From assembly GCF_000956175.1 (NCBI RefSeq), contig NZ_CP011070.1:372001-436000 (forward strand): DNA of 64,000 bases, given 5' to 3'. The stretch comes from Nitrosopumilus adriaticus. Lineage in GTDB: Archaea > Thermoproteota > Nitrososphaeria > Nitrososphaerales > Nitrosopumilaceae. The notes below the pieces were generated by a model. The model saw only the letters and a program-made list of their open reading frames with translations, did not search any database and was not told the origin of the DNA. Positions 1 to 7,623 of this stretch are shown in pieces. Positions within the stretch are counted from its first letter, which is position 1. Every line of letters begins with the position of its first letter. A program made the translations under genes and the position numbers.

Positions 1-205
1 TCTCTGCACCAGTAAGATCAGTCATATGAATAATTGTATTATTGTAACTACTGTAAATGTGGGCAATTCCCCATTTGTCAGGTCCTTCTTTTTTTGTCTC
101 TGGTTGAGACTTGGTTTCTACTTTAGCCTCAGTTTCTTCTACTTTAGCTGGTGTTTCTACCACTTCTTCTGAAACTTCTTCAACCTGGGCTTCAATTTCT
201 GACAA
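1..205 (-). CDS. rps11: 30S ribosomal protein uS11, 5' part, with acidic N-terminal extension
   Basis: Partial gene; its 3' part lies beyond the left edge. The visible reading frame starts at TTG (205-203). It encodes about 45 residues rich in Glu, Val, Thr, Ala and Pro, followed by the start of the conserved uS11 domain ([20 protein letters not shown]). uS11 binds 16S rRNA at the small-subunit platform. The TTG lies about 26 nt after a TATA-like TTTTTAAAC, which fits a leaderless transcript; an out-of-frame GTG just upstream is ignored. The extension is additional to the ribosomal core seen in the family and resembles the acidic tails of other proteins in this window. Identification is confident, the start less so. 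Confidence 0.9.
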   Translation of the reverse strand, partial: MSEIEAQVEEVSEEVVETPAKVEETEAKVETKSQPETKKEGPDKWGIAHIYSSYNNTIIHMTDLTGAE

Positions 206-304
206 TGTCTACTCACACCTTAAAGGGTTTAAAAAACATTGATTTTCTAATTTTACCTAAATTTGGTCACTTGACTTCAAAATGCTGATTGTTCATATAC
301 TATT

Positions 305-643
305 TTGAACTGGATTTATTTAATGGCCTCCATTCTTTTCTTGGCAATTGGAATTGCAGTAGCTACTGCTTTGGTGGGGTCTGTAGCATTTCAATCTCTA
401 GCACCTACCAATGATAATGTTTTATCCCCACTTGAAAAAAAATGTCAAGAAATTGCTAATGAGGGATACAGAATTCATTCACTTTATCCGGATTCAAATC
501 CTGAAGATCTTCTAGAAGATGATATGAATAGATTACTGTATCTTGATAATTTATGGATCAAAGATTGTGTTTCTGTACTTCCTGCAGATTCAATTTTTAG
601 TATTGTAAATAATGTGGAGCGTGATTTTTCTTATGGTGAATAA
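305..643 (+). CDS. small membrane-anchored or secreted protein, unknown function
   Basis: Not recognised as a named family. The 112-residue product starts at TTG, or possibly at the ATG at 323. It has one hydrophobic segment (about residues 7-30) and then a polar, acidic domain with Cys at about 47 and 88, which might pair outside the cell. It is divergent from rps11 across about 100 bases and convergent with thiL, whose stop immediately follows. Extracytoplasmic location is inferred only from the N-terminal hydrophobic helix. Confidence 0.6.
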   Translation: MNWIYLMASILFLAIGIAVATALVGSVAFQSLAPTNDNVLSPLEKKCQEIANEGYRIHSLYPDSNPEDLLEDDMNRLLYLDNLWIKDCVSVLPADSIFSIVNNVERDFSYGE

Positions 644-1594
644 TTATCTGAAATGTTTCCATCCCAAGTCTCTAATTCTATTATAATTTCTACCCTCTTT
701 TAGAAATACTCCGTTACCTGATTCTACTTGTCCTATTTCAATAATGGGTGTTTTAAGAAGTCTAGCATTTTTTTTAATTATTTTTTTATATTTTGGCTGT
801 ACTGTAAAAACAAATTCGTACTCTTCCCCTCCATGAAAAACCAAAGAAATTAAATCAAGATTATGGGATTTTGCATATTTTTCTAAATCCCTTCTTACAG
901 GTATGTTGTTAATGACGAATTTTTTCTTACTTTGTTTTGACATTTCATTGAGAGTTGTTGATAATCCATCACTTGAATCCATCGATGATGAAAAATATTT
1001 TTTATTTTTTAATCCAAAACTAATCTTTGGTTTGGGATTCGTCATTGATTTAATTGATTTTTCAGCAAACTTCCCTTTATCATTACGTTTACCCAGAAGT
1101 AAATCTAATCCTATTTTTGTATAGCCAAATGGACCTGTTACAAATACAATATCTCCTATTTTGGAATCTTTTCTAGTAACTATTTTGTTTGAATTACCAA
1201 AAATACTTACATTGAAGACTATCTCCTTACCTGAATTAGTATCTCCACCTAAAATTACAATTCCGTATTCTTTAGCCGCTTTTTTGAATCCTTTTGCAAT
1301 AGATGTGATTTTTGAGTGTGTGATATTATTTGGTAAATTTATTGATATGATTCCAAATTCTGGTCTAACCCCTTTTGAGGCAAAGTCACTTACACAAGCA
1401 ACAATACTTTTTCTTGCAGCATCTTCTAATTCCATTTTTTTTGGAATGTCTGTACTTTCTACAAGTGTATCTGTTTTAGCAATAATTTTGATTTTTCCTA
1501 AATTGAACGTCTCTACATCTTCAGAAACAAATTTTTTATTTCCAAATTCCTTTTGAAAAATTTTGATTATGGTTGATTCATCTAACTTTGTCAT
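644..1594 (-). CDS. thiL: thiamine-monophosphate kinase ThiL
   Basis: Phosphorylates thiamine monophosphate to the active cofactor thiamine diphosphate using ATP. The 316-residue length is usual. ThiL/PurM-family landmarks are visible in order: KTDTLVESTDIP near residue 40, SDFASKGVRPE near 68, the Mg-ATP motif GGDTNSG near 117, SMDSSDGL near 204 and FHGGEEYE near 255. The start codon lies inside the end of the upstream phosphohexomutase gene (17-base overlap), so the two are probably co-transcribed and translationally coupled. No other thiamine gene is visible nearby. Confidence 0.93.
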   Translation of the reverse strand: MTKLDESTIIKIFQKEFGNKKFVSEDVETFNLGKIKIIAKTDTLVESTDIPKKMELEDAARKSIVACVSDFASKGVRPEFGIISINLPNNITHSKITSIAKGFKKAAKEYGIVILGGDTNSGKEIVFNVSIFGNSNKIVTRKDSKIGDIVFVTGPFGYTKIGLDLLLGKRNDKGKFAEKSIKSMTNPKPKISFGLKNKKYFSSSMDSSDGLSTTLNEMSKQSKKKFVINNIPVRRDLEKYAKSHNLDLISLVFHGGEEYEFVFTVQPKYKKIIKKNARLLKTPIIEIGQVESGNGVFLKEGRNYNRIRDLGWKHFR

Positions 1595-2876
1595 AACTTT
1601 CTTTCACTATTTCTAAAGTGTCCTTTGTAATTTTTTTACATTTTTCTACATCGTTTGATTCTGCTGAAACCCTAATGATGTCTTCAGTGTTTGATTTCCT
1701 AATCAAAACCCAACTATCATCATCAATGATTCCTTTAATTCCGTCTTGCGAATCAACATCTGAATATTCTTTTGAAAATTTATTTTTTATGTCTTCTATT
1801 ACTTTGTCATGAAAATTAGAATCAATTGTAGTTTTTTCTCTAATCTGGAAAAAACTTTTCATGTAATTTAAAATCTCATCAAAATTTGATGTTCCTAACA
1901 TGGATGCAATTAATCCGCTGCTAAGAATACCTTCTCTACAATAATTAAACTCGGGCAAAATAAAACCACCACTACTTCCCTCTCCGCCTGCTTGAGCATT
2001 TGTTTGAAGCATAAGTTCTATCACATTTGCCTCTCCGACCTTTGATCTTTTAATAGTCCCTCCTTTTTCTTTGATATATTTTTCAATTGATATGCTTGTA
2101 TCTGCACTTAACACAAATTTTCTGTAACCTAATTCTAGAGATTTTGCAACCCCTAACCCTAATGTTACATCTGGAGTTTGTTTTTCTCCTTTTCTAACCA
2201 CAACTAAGCGATCTCCATCTAAATCAAATGCAAATCCAATTTCTTTTTTGATTGAGGCTGTTCTTAATTCAGATAATTCATCAGATGTAGGATCTGGGCC
2301 TCTAGAACATTGCGAAAGTTCTTCATTTAATACTTCTACCTTACATCCTGATTCTCTTAACAATTCTGGAGCAAATCCTTTTGCAGCTCCCCCACCAATA
2401 TCTACTACTATGTCTGGATTATTTTGAATTTCACCTATGATTTTTTTTGCATCTTCGATGTATGTTGATGTAATGTTGCATTCAGAACCGATTTTTGATT
2501 TTATATTTTCTTGATGTTCCACAATTTTGGGTAATTCCTGTTCGTTAATACCTCTGCCTTCAATAATGAATTTCATTCCATTCCACTCTATTGGATTATG
2601 TGAAGACGAGATTACTAACCCTGCCCCAAATCTTCTAGCCTCTCTAAAAACTACTGGAGTTGGTACCGTTCCTAAATTAAATACATCTATGCCATTTTTC
2701 ATCAATTCTGCACTTGCAACATTTTTCATCATGTCTCCTGATGGCCTAGTGTCTTTCCCAATTACACATTTTTCTGATTTGATTAAACTCGAAAAATTAT
2801 TACAAAATTCTAATACGTCTTTTAAGTTGAGATCTTCTCCAAATATTCCTCTAACTCCTGAAATAGTTTTCTTCAA
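1578..2876 (-). CDS. glmM: phosphoglucosamine mutase / phosphomannomutase family enzyme
   Basis: Alpha-D-phosphohexomutase, which interconverts sugar 6- and 1-phosphates for nucleotide-sugar synthesis. The 432 residues carry the family signatures: phosphoserine loop ISSSHNP with the catalytic Ser at about 92, metal loop DLDGDR at 218-223, sugar loop GGEGSSGG at about 297-304, and the C-terminal phosphate-binding IRVSAES. The start is TTG at 2876, about 25 nt from a TATA-like element that appears to serve tRNA-Thr in the other direction. Substrate choice (glucosamine or mannose phosphate) cannot be settled from sequence, so glmM is a family-level name. It overlaps thiL. Confidence 0.88.
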   Translation of the reverse strand: MKKTISGVRGIFGEDLNLKDVLEFCNNFSSLIKSEKCVIGKDTRPSGDMMKNVASAELMKNGIDVFNLGTVPTPVVFREARRFGAGLVISSSHNPIEWNGMKFIIEGRGINEQELPKIVEHQENIKSKIGSECNITSTYIEDAKKIIGEIQNNPDIVVDIGGGAAKGFAPELLRESGCKVEVLNEELSQCSRGPDPTSDELSELRTASIKKEIGFAFDLDGDRLVVVRKGEKQTPDVTLGLGVAKSLELGYRKFVLSADTSISIEKYIKEKGGTIKRSKVGEANVIELMLQTNAQAGGEGSSGGFILPEFNYCREGILSSGLIASMLGTSNFDEILNYMKSFFQIREKTTIDSNFHDKVIEDIKNKFSKEYSDVDSQDGIKGIIDDDSWVLIRKSNTEDIIRVSAESNDVEKCKKITKDTLEIVKESYDKVR

Positions 2877-2896
2877 TTAATCCAACTCGGAAAGGC

Positions 2897-2906
2897 TTTT
2901 TATTAA
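2897..2906. promoter_or_regulatory. putative bidirectional TATA element
   Basis: TTTTTATTAA, whose reverse complement is TTAATAAAAA, sits in the 53-base gap between the phosphohexomutase and tRNA-Thr. Its centre is about 26 bases from the TTG start on the minus strand and about 28 bases from the tRNA 5' end on the plus strand. Both distances match the usual archaeal TATA-to-start spacing. The assignment rests on spacing only. Confidence 0.5.
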
Positions 2907-2929
2907 CTCTGATGGATTTATCCAAAAGT

Positions 2930-3003
2930 GCCTTGGTAGCTCAGCCTGGTAGAGCGAACGCCTCGTAAGCGTTAGGTCGTGGGTTCGTACCCCATCCAGG
3001 GCT
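2930..3003 (+). tRNA. tRNA-Thr (CGU anticodon)
   Basis: Full cloverleaf of 74 nt. The acceptor stem pairs GCCTTGG with CCAGGGC, the anticodon stem is AACGC/GCGTT, the loop CTCGTAA gives anticodon CGU reading ACG, and the T arm is GTGGG-TTCGTAC-CCCAT. The discriminator is T and CCA is not encoded. No intron is present in the anticodon loop. A T-rich stretch follows, as expected for archaeal termination. Confidence 0.95.
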
Positions 3004-3038
3004 TTGATTTGTAAAAATTTTAAAATTATTTAGATTTA

Positions 3039-3116
3039 TTATTCATCAAAGGTTTCAATATCGATTTCCAATTCTTTTCCTAAACCTTCCCACCACTCTT
3101 TTGTTTGATCTGCCAT
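3039..3116 (-). CDS. 25-residue acidic mini-protein
   Basis: Short ORF of 25 codons plus stop. It starts at an ATG preceded by GAGGGGAG, an unusually strong Shine-Dalgarno for this mostly leaderless neighbourhood, with about 1-2 nt to the ATG. The peptide begins MADQTKEWWEGLG and ends IDIETFDE, and is strongly acidic with a Trp pair. It lies between tRNA-Thr and a small membrane protein on the same strand. Function is unknown. The ribosome binding site is the main support for its reality, although the spacing is short. Confidence 0.5.
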   Translation of the reverse strand: MADQTKEWWEGLGKELEIDIETFDE

Positions 3117-3205
3117 GCTCCCCTCATAAATTACCTTGAATCGTCCTTTATAGATCTGTCGGTTCAATGATGATTGATCATTTCATAACAATTTCTAAAA
3201 TATCT

Positions 3206-3394
3206 TTACTCTTCTTTTTCTTCTTGTTTCCTTTTCATTTTTCTGTAAATAATTATCAACAGTGTACCTCCTGCGCAACCCCAAAATAATTCTGATGTGC
3301 CATTTCTTATCCCATATGGTTCGAATAGACCGACAAATCCTAGCGTCATTATTGCTACAAGAACTAATCCTACCATCTCAAGTATTTTTACCAT
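3206..3394 (-). CDS. small two-helix membrane protein
   Basis: 62 residues. Two hydrophobic helices (about 5-25 and 36-52) are joined by a short loop containing EPYGIRNG, followed by a charged tail KMKRKQEEKEE. No family is recognised. It is divergent from another two-helix protein at 3456 that shares the helix, Glu-Pro loop, helix, charged-tail plan. Similarity between the two is architectural only. Confidence 0.55.
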   Translation of the reverse strand: MVKILEMVGLVLVAIMTLGFVGLFEPYGIRNGTSELFWGCAGGTLLIIIYRKMKRKQEEKEE

Positions 3395-3455
3395 GATTCT
3401 CTATCGTCATCATGTGATTTCAAAAAGATATATGGTTTTGTAAATAACTCGATTT

Positions 3456-3668
3456 ATGGATAAATATCTTTTAATAATTTTGATTTTTATGGTTGTGACT
3501 ATTCCTATAGCATTTGTTGAACCCTCATCCGGCGAATTTCGAGATCCTCCTCTTATTCCCCTATTTTATGCTGCAATTGCAGGAATAATCATTATTTTAG
3601 TTTACAGCTCATACAAAGAAAAGAAAGAACGACAGAAAGCTAATGCTAAAAGAAGATCAAGAAAATAG
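3456..3668 (+). CDS. small two-helix membrane protein with basic tail
   Basis: 70 residues with two hydrophobic segments (about 4-22 and 34-51), an intervening EPSSGEFRDPP loop and a strongly basic C-terminus ending KRRSRK, predicted cytoplasmic by the positive-inside rule. A TATA-like AGATATATGG lies about 26 nt before the ATG, so it is probably leaderless. It is convergent with the winged-helix gene, 3 bases away. Function unknown. Confidence 0.55.
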   Translation: MDKYLLIILIFMVVTIPIAFVEPSSGEFRDPPLIPLFYAAIAGIIIILVYSSYKEKKERQKANAKRRSRK

Positions 3669-3671
3669 ATT

Positions 3672-3953
3672 TTAAAGTTCTAATCCAAATGATTCGGCAA
3701 TGCTGGAAAAGTTTGCATAAGATTCCAAATACTGTCTTCCTTTTGGTGTAATTACAAAAGTATTTTTTCCATCAAATTCAATTTTGTTGATTAGTCCTGC
3801 ACCTGTTAAATTCTGCAAGAATTTTGATAGTCTTGAATGTGATAAATTAGCCTTTGTTAGAAGTGAAGTTGTTTTGATGCCTTCCTGTCCAGACTGTTCA
3901 GTAGCAGTAAGCAAGTCTGCAACTATCTGCATACTAGTTCTATAGGAAACCAT
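3672..3953 (-). CDS. winged-helix transcriptional regulator
   Basis: About 93 residues of winged-helix fold: helices around TSMQIVADLL, a recognition helix in ANLSHSRLSKFLQNL and a wing around NTFVITPKGRQYL. It is a clear paralogue of the regulator at 10976 (shared SHSR, TPKGR/SPTGR and a C-terminal F.S/N.A..FGL pattern). A longer frame begins at 3998. I prefer ATG 3953 because it aligns with the paralogue's start and lies about 26 nt after a TATA-like CTTATATC. The family resembles small archaeal ArnR1-like (HTH_45-type) regulators. Target unknown. Confidence 0.8.
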   Translation of the reverse strand: MVSYRTSMQIVADLLTATEQSGQEGIKTTSLLTKANLSHSRLSKFLQNLTGAGLINKIEFDGKNTFVITPKGRQYLESYANFSSIAESFGLEL

Positions 3954-4007
3954 ACGTATGATATTTTCAAACTCAGATATAAGGGTATTACCATACATTC
4001 AGATCAG

Positions 4008-4015
4008 ATAAATAT
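4008..4015 (+). promoter_or_regulatory. putative TATA box for the gene at 4038
   Basis: ATAAATAT, centred about 26 nt before the TTG at 4038 in the gap between the divergent winged-helix regulator and the Cys/His-rich gene. The spacing implies a leaderless transcript starting at the TTG. No Shine-Dalgarno is seen. Confidence 0.45.
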
Positions 4016-4037
4016 GCTCTAGGCTGATCTGTCTGCA

Positions 4038-4628
4038 TTGTCTTCTCAATCTTCAATTCCCTGGTTTGATGACTTTGTAGGTGTTGCCTACCGATATTAT
4101 GACCTCAGAATGAACGTGGTTCCTTTGTTTACTGATCAAAAAGAATCTGCTTCTATTTGGCATGATACTATTCATTGGTGGGTAGATCCATCTATTAAAA
4201 TCAGATTTGTAGAAATTGATGATAATTATTGGTTCATCATGGGATCGGATTCCCAAAAACCTGATACCAACTTGTCATTTTTCAAAGTATTGCCAAAGTC
4301 TGAAAATTATGAACGATTTAAGAAAGGACATGGCGGAGAAGCATATCTTAGATTAGGAGTGTATACAAAAAAATCTCTTAATGATGTAAAAAAAGATGCC
4401 TTGTGTGATTGTACTCATGAGGCACAAGATCATGATGAGAATGATAATGATGAATGTCTTTTCAATAGTTGTGATTGCAAGCAATTTTCTAGTTTTCAAA
4501 TAAATTTGTTGAAAAGAAAAAAAACTACAACTGACATTAAATTTTTGCAAGAAAAAGATGTAAAAGATGATCCGCTTGCATGGAATTGTCTTAATGCAAA
4601 CATGTATTCAAAATCAGAAAAACTTTAG
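4038..4628 (+). CDS. uncharacterised protein with Cys/His metal-binding-like motif
   Basis: 196 residues, not assigned to a named family. The N-terminal two thirds are rich in aromatic residues and beta-like segments (IWHDTIHWWVDPS, NYWFIMGSDS). The C-terminal third carries CDCTHEAQDHD followed by CLFNSCDCKQF, a Cys/His/Asp cluster that looks like a small metal site. TTG start, probably leaderless. It is divergent from the winged-helix gene, so the regulator may control it, by context only. Its last 4 bases overlap the stop of the opposite-strand zinc-ribbon gene. Confidence 0.65.
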   Translation: MSSQSSIPWFDDFVGVAYRYYDLRMNVVPLFTDQKESASIWHDTIHWWVDPSIKIRFVEIDDNYWFIMGSDSQKPDTNLSFFKVLPKSENYERFKKGHGGEAYLRLGVYTKKSLNDVKKDALCDCTHEAQDHDENDNDECLFNSCDCKQFSSFQINLLKRKKTTTDIKFLQEKDVKDDPLAWNCLNANMYSKSEKL

Positions 4629-4828
4629 TCTAAATGTTTGTTTACTCTTACGTGTTCTCCTGGATAATGCTCATTGATTTTTTTTGAATAGCAATCTCCG
4701 CAAATAGAACCTTTGATTCCCCATTCATCCATTGGATTGTAATGAAGTTTAATTTTTTCACTACAAATAGCACATTTTTCTTTTGAAACCAAACTGCTTT
4801 TGGTCTTTTTATTCGATATAAAAAACAT
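4625..4828 (-). CDS. small zinc-ribbon protein
   Basis: 67 residues with a CAIC pair (about residues 19-22) and a CGDC pair (about 43-46), giving a four-Cys zinc ribbon with 20 residues between the pairs, then a basic/His tail. Such proteins are common in archaea with unknown partners. It is convergent with the Cys/His-rich gene and overlaps it by 4 bases. Confidence 0.65.
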   Translation of the reverse strand: MFFISNKKTKSSLVSKEKCAICSEKIKLHYNPMDEWGIKGSICGDCYSKKINEHYPGEHVRVNKHLD

Positions 4829-4957
4829 TCTCGTAGAAATTGATAATCACAATAATTATGTTAAATATCACTGGGTTTTACTAAATTTGGGCAAGATAGT
4901 CTGACCAATGTAAACCTCCTGCAAGATTTTTACTTGGTTGGACTTCTGCCTTTAAAA

Positions 4958-6709
4958 TTAAAATAAACTATTTGCTAGTTTTTTTAAAGATACAATTTCG
5001 TCATCTTCCTGTCTAATTTTTTTATCAATTACACGCAGCATTGTATCATTCCAAACATGTTGAGAGAAGAAATTGTGCTTGGTGTTTGCCATCTCAATTT
5101 CATCATCTACGACTGTATCCTCAAGGAATTTTGTAACAATAATATCTGTTATCTTTAAAATTCTGGAATTTAATTTGAAACTCCGAAAAATAGGCTCTAA
5201 TTTTCTAATGTCACCTTTGTAGTCTCCTTTTGATTCAAGAATTTTCTTATGCAATATTCTAAAGTATACTGCAACAAAAAATAATGTTGCATATCTTTTT
5301 GTTTTATGTCCTCCTTGTTTTCCATACTTTAATGATTTTTTGGCAAATTCTTTGACAAGATATGGGTATAGTAAAAGCCTGTAATCGTCTTTTAGATTGT
5401 CATTGAAAATATCATCGTATTTACTTCCTCTTGGAAGAAATTGAGCTGGTGAACTATATGCTTCGGTTGGTCTTTGTTCAATTCCTGCAACTAGTGATTG
5501 AATTGCATCTTTTGCAACAATTACTTTTTTATGATTATCTGGAAGATAATTATTGTAAATTAAATCACCTTCGTATTCAGATTGTTTAGATTTTGATTTA
5601 CTGTCAAAAGAACCTGCTTGAATTTCATAAAAATAACCACAATTTCTCAACTGTGATTTAATTGATTTGTGAAAATCCATTAAAGAAACAAGATCTTTTC
5701 CTCTAACTGAATTTTGAGAATTTCTATATTTTGTAATGTTGTTTTGTTCTTGCTCATCATCTGCTTTGATAATAGTGACTGTCATAGAACCGTCCATATT
5801 TTTTGTTCTCTTTGAGTGATCAAGAATTGAATTTGATGTTTGAGCCCCGTTAACTATTTGAGGTGCATGCAGTTCAATTAAATTCTCTCCCAACTCTGTA
5901 AAGTCACTAACTACAATTGTAATTCCATTATTATAAAAAAAGAATTTGTTTGGATTACTTTGTAATGTTTCTCTTAATCCTTTGTTAACTGTAGTCTTAA
6001 ACTGCATCCATTGTCTAATGTTTGATTCAAAAACATAATCTCTGCTCTTACTTACAAATTCCGTTAATTCTCGTAATTTTAAAATTCCTAGAATAGTATT
6101 TTCATGCCTAAGCATTCTCTCTAGTTTAATTGATGATTTTTTTCCTGCTGCTGGTTTTTTGATTCGATCCCATAATTTTTGAATGATTTTCTCTTCATCA
6201 ATGATTTCAACCATTTCGTCTTTGTAATCTACTTTCTGATCAGTTACATAACAGCACTTTATCTTTAGATTTTTTTCTTTAATTTTTGAAACAAGCTGAG
6301 CCAATTCTGGCCTCATTTTTTTTACGTCTTTTGCTAGTAACCTCTTTGCGTCTTCTTTGAATTTTGCTATTGCTTCTAATGAGTGGGATGTTCCATATTT
6401 TGATTGAAATAATCTAATTGTGTTGTCTGAAAAATCCACTGGTAGATATGCGTCTATTCCAAGATCGTTTGCACCATCCACAATTGCATCCGCTGCATCA
6501 TCTTCAGTGGCCTCGAAAACTCTTGTTAAAACCCATTGAAGAAAATTATTTCCTTTTTCAACCTCACTTTTAGAATTTTCAGCATACTCGTGAATACTCC
6601 CTCTGATATTCTCAGCAAATCCTTCTAGTGGAGGACTAGAATTTTTTTGTACTAAAAGTGTATGAGAGCCTGGAATGTACTCCAACAACCCATTTTCGTT
6701 TTGCGCCAA
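4958..6709 (-). CDS. AIPR-family protein with N-terminal nuclease-like domain (putative phage defence)
   Basis: 583 residues. The N-terminal region has a PD-(D/E)xK-like pattern: Asp78 in DGANDLGIDAY and QSK at 102-104. The C-terminal two thirds match the AIPR (abortive infection phage resistance) family: FFYNNGITIV at about 258-267 and PQIVNGAQT at about 284-292. AIPR proteins are associated with phage defence, but mechanism varies. TTG start with an upstream TATA-like AAATATATAA. It stands alone, with no methylase or toxin partner. A role against viruses is inferred from family only. Confidence 0.82.
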   Translation of the reverse strand: MAQNENGLLEYIPGSHTLLVQKNSSPPLEGFAENIRGSIHEYAENSKSEVEKGNNFLQWVLTRVFEATEDDAADAIVDGANDLGIDAYLPVDFSDNTIRLFQSKYGTSHSLEAIAKFKEDAKRLLAKDVKKMRPELAQLVSKIKEKNLKIKCCYVTDQKVDYKDEMVEIIDEEKIIQKLWDRIKKPAAGKKSSIKLERMLRHENTILGILKLRELTEFVSKSRDYVFESNIRQWMQFKTTVNKGLRETLQSNPNKFFFYNNGITIVVSDFTELGENLIELHAPQIVNGAQTSNSILDHSKRTKNMDGSMTVTIIKADDEQEQNNITKYRNSQNSVRGKDLVSLMDFHKSIKSQLRNCGYFYEIQAGSFDSKSKSKQSEYEGDLIYNNYLPDNHKKVIVAKDAIQSLVAGIEQRPTEAYSSPAQFLPRGSKYDDIFNDNLKDDYRLLLYPYLVKEFAKKSLKYGKQGGHKTKRYATLFFVAVYFRILHKKILESKGDYKGDIRKLEPIFRSFKLNSRILKITDIIVTKFLEDTVVDDEIEMANTKHNFFSQHVWNDTMLRVIDKKIRQEDDEIVSLKKLANSLF

Positions 6710-6784
6710 TCAAAATTTCTGGTATGTTATATATTTAGAGAATTTGGTAATTATGTAATAACTCTGTAGTGGATGTGATATGTT

Positions 6785-7195
6785 TTGATAAAAAAAATTT
6801 CTATTTTGAGCGCAGTCGTAGTAGTTATTATTGTAATTCTAGCATTCTCATTAACAGATAATTCTGATAATAAAAAAACAGACACGGATGATTTGATTGT
6901 TCAAGGTGATGTGATAATGCCCACAAAAGTTTCTCGTCCAGGGTGTGAGGTAAAAGACATTTGTTACATTCCGTCTTCATTTGTTACTCAAAAAGGAAAA
7001 CCTGTTACATGGGTAAACCATGATTCTGCATTTCATAGTGTGACTTCCGGCTTTTATGAAGAGCCTACGGATCTTTTTGATAGTGGTCATTTAGATCCAT
7101 TTGAATCTTATTCTGTCACCTTTGATGAATCCGGAACATATGATTATTTTTGTACTCTTCATCCATGGATGAAGGGCCAAGTTATTGTAGAATAA
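6785..7195 (+). CDS. plastocyanin-like blue copper protein
   Basis: 136 residues. An N-terminal hydrophobic anchor (about 5-23) is followed by a polar linker and a cupredoxin domain. The type 1 copper ligands are visible: His84 (AFHSV), Cys123, His126 and Met129 in YFCTLHPWM. Cys54 and Cys60 could form a disulfide. Extracytoplasmic electron carriers of this kind are abundant in ammonia-oxidising archaea. The TTG start is preceded by GGATGTGAT, close to a perfect Shine-Dalgarno, 5 bases upstream. The stop codon's last base overlaps the tRNA-Cys discriminator position on the other strand. Confidence 0.9.
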   Translation: MIKKISILSAVVVVIIVILAFSLTDNSDNKKTDTDDLIVQGDVIMPTKVSRPGCEVKDICYIPSSFVTQKGKPVTWVNHDSAFHSVTSGFYEEPTDLFDSGHLDPFESYSVTFDESGTYDYFCTLHPWMKGQVIVE

Positions 7196-7266
7196 GGTAC
7201 CCGAGGGAGTCGAACCCCCTTGTATAAGCTTTGCAGGCTCACGCATAACCGTTCTGCCAGAGTACC
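7195..7266 (-). tRNA. tRNA-Cys (GCA anticodon)
   Basis: 72-nt cloverleaf on the minus strand. Acceptor GGTACTC pairs with GGGTACC, the D arm is short (GCA/TGC), the anticodon stem is TGAGC/GCTTA with loop CTGCAAA (anticodon GCA), and the T arm is GGGGG-TTCGACT-CCCTC. Discriminator is T; no CCA and no intron. Confidence 0.95.
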
Positions 7267-7305
7267 GTTTTAAAAAACACAAAATGAACAATTAAACTCT
7301 TTAGA

Positions 7306-7527
7306 TTAGAATTTGTTAAATGGTTTTGAAGCCAACTTTACGTCTTCTCCTTTTACTGTTTTCCTACCTGCATGAGACGCCATATCCACTGCACTTTTTG
7401 CAATACTGTCTGCTACCTCTTCAATCACTCTTCTTAATTCATCTGCTGATTCATCACTGACTCTTTCAGCACCAGCTTTTTTCAAAATTCTATACATTGC
7501 CGATAATCCAAGTTCCGATGATCTCAT
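7306..7527 (-). CDS. archaeal histone
   Basis: 73-residue histone-fold protein, forming DNA-wrapping dimers or multimers. The three helices are visible: LGLSAMYRILKKAGAERVS, the long central helix around SADELRRVIEEVADSI, and the C-terminal TVKGEDVKLAS motif. It ends FNKF. Length is slightly longer than the minimal archaeal histone at the N-terminus. It is divergent from the TatD-like gene with a compact intergenic region. Confidence 0.95.
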   Translation of the reverse strand: MRSSELGLSAMYRILKKAGAERVSDESADELRRVIEEVADSIAKSAVDMASHAGRKTVKGEDVKLASKPFNKF

Positions 7528-7623
7528 GAAATCTATTTTAATTTTTTCCGAAAAAAGATAATGAGTGAAAAAATATCACCAAGGAATCGATTTATACAGA
7601 CTATTTTAAGAATTGATAAAGAA

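Noticed and set aside
3954-3998. Longer N-terminus for the first winged-helix regulator
   Set aside because: The paralogue at 10976 starts at the position matching 3953, and a TATA-like sequence lies within the extension.
7561-7623. Longer N-terminus for the TatD-like protein
   Set aside because: The extension is not part of the family core, and the TATA-like element lies within it.
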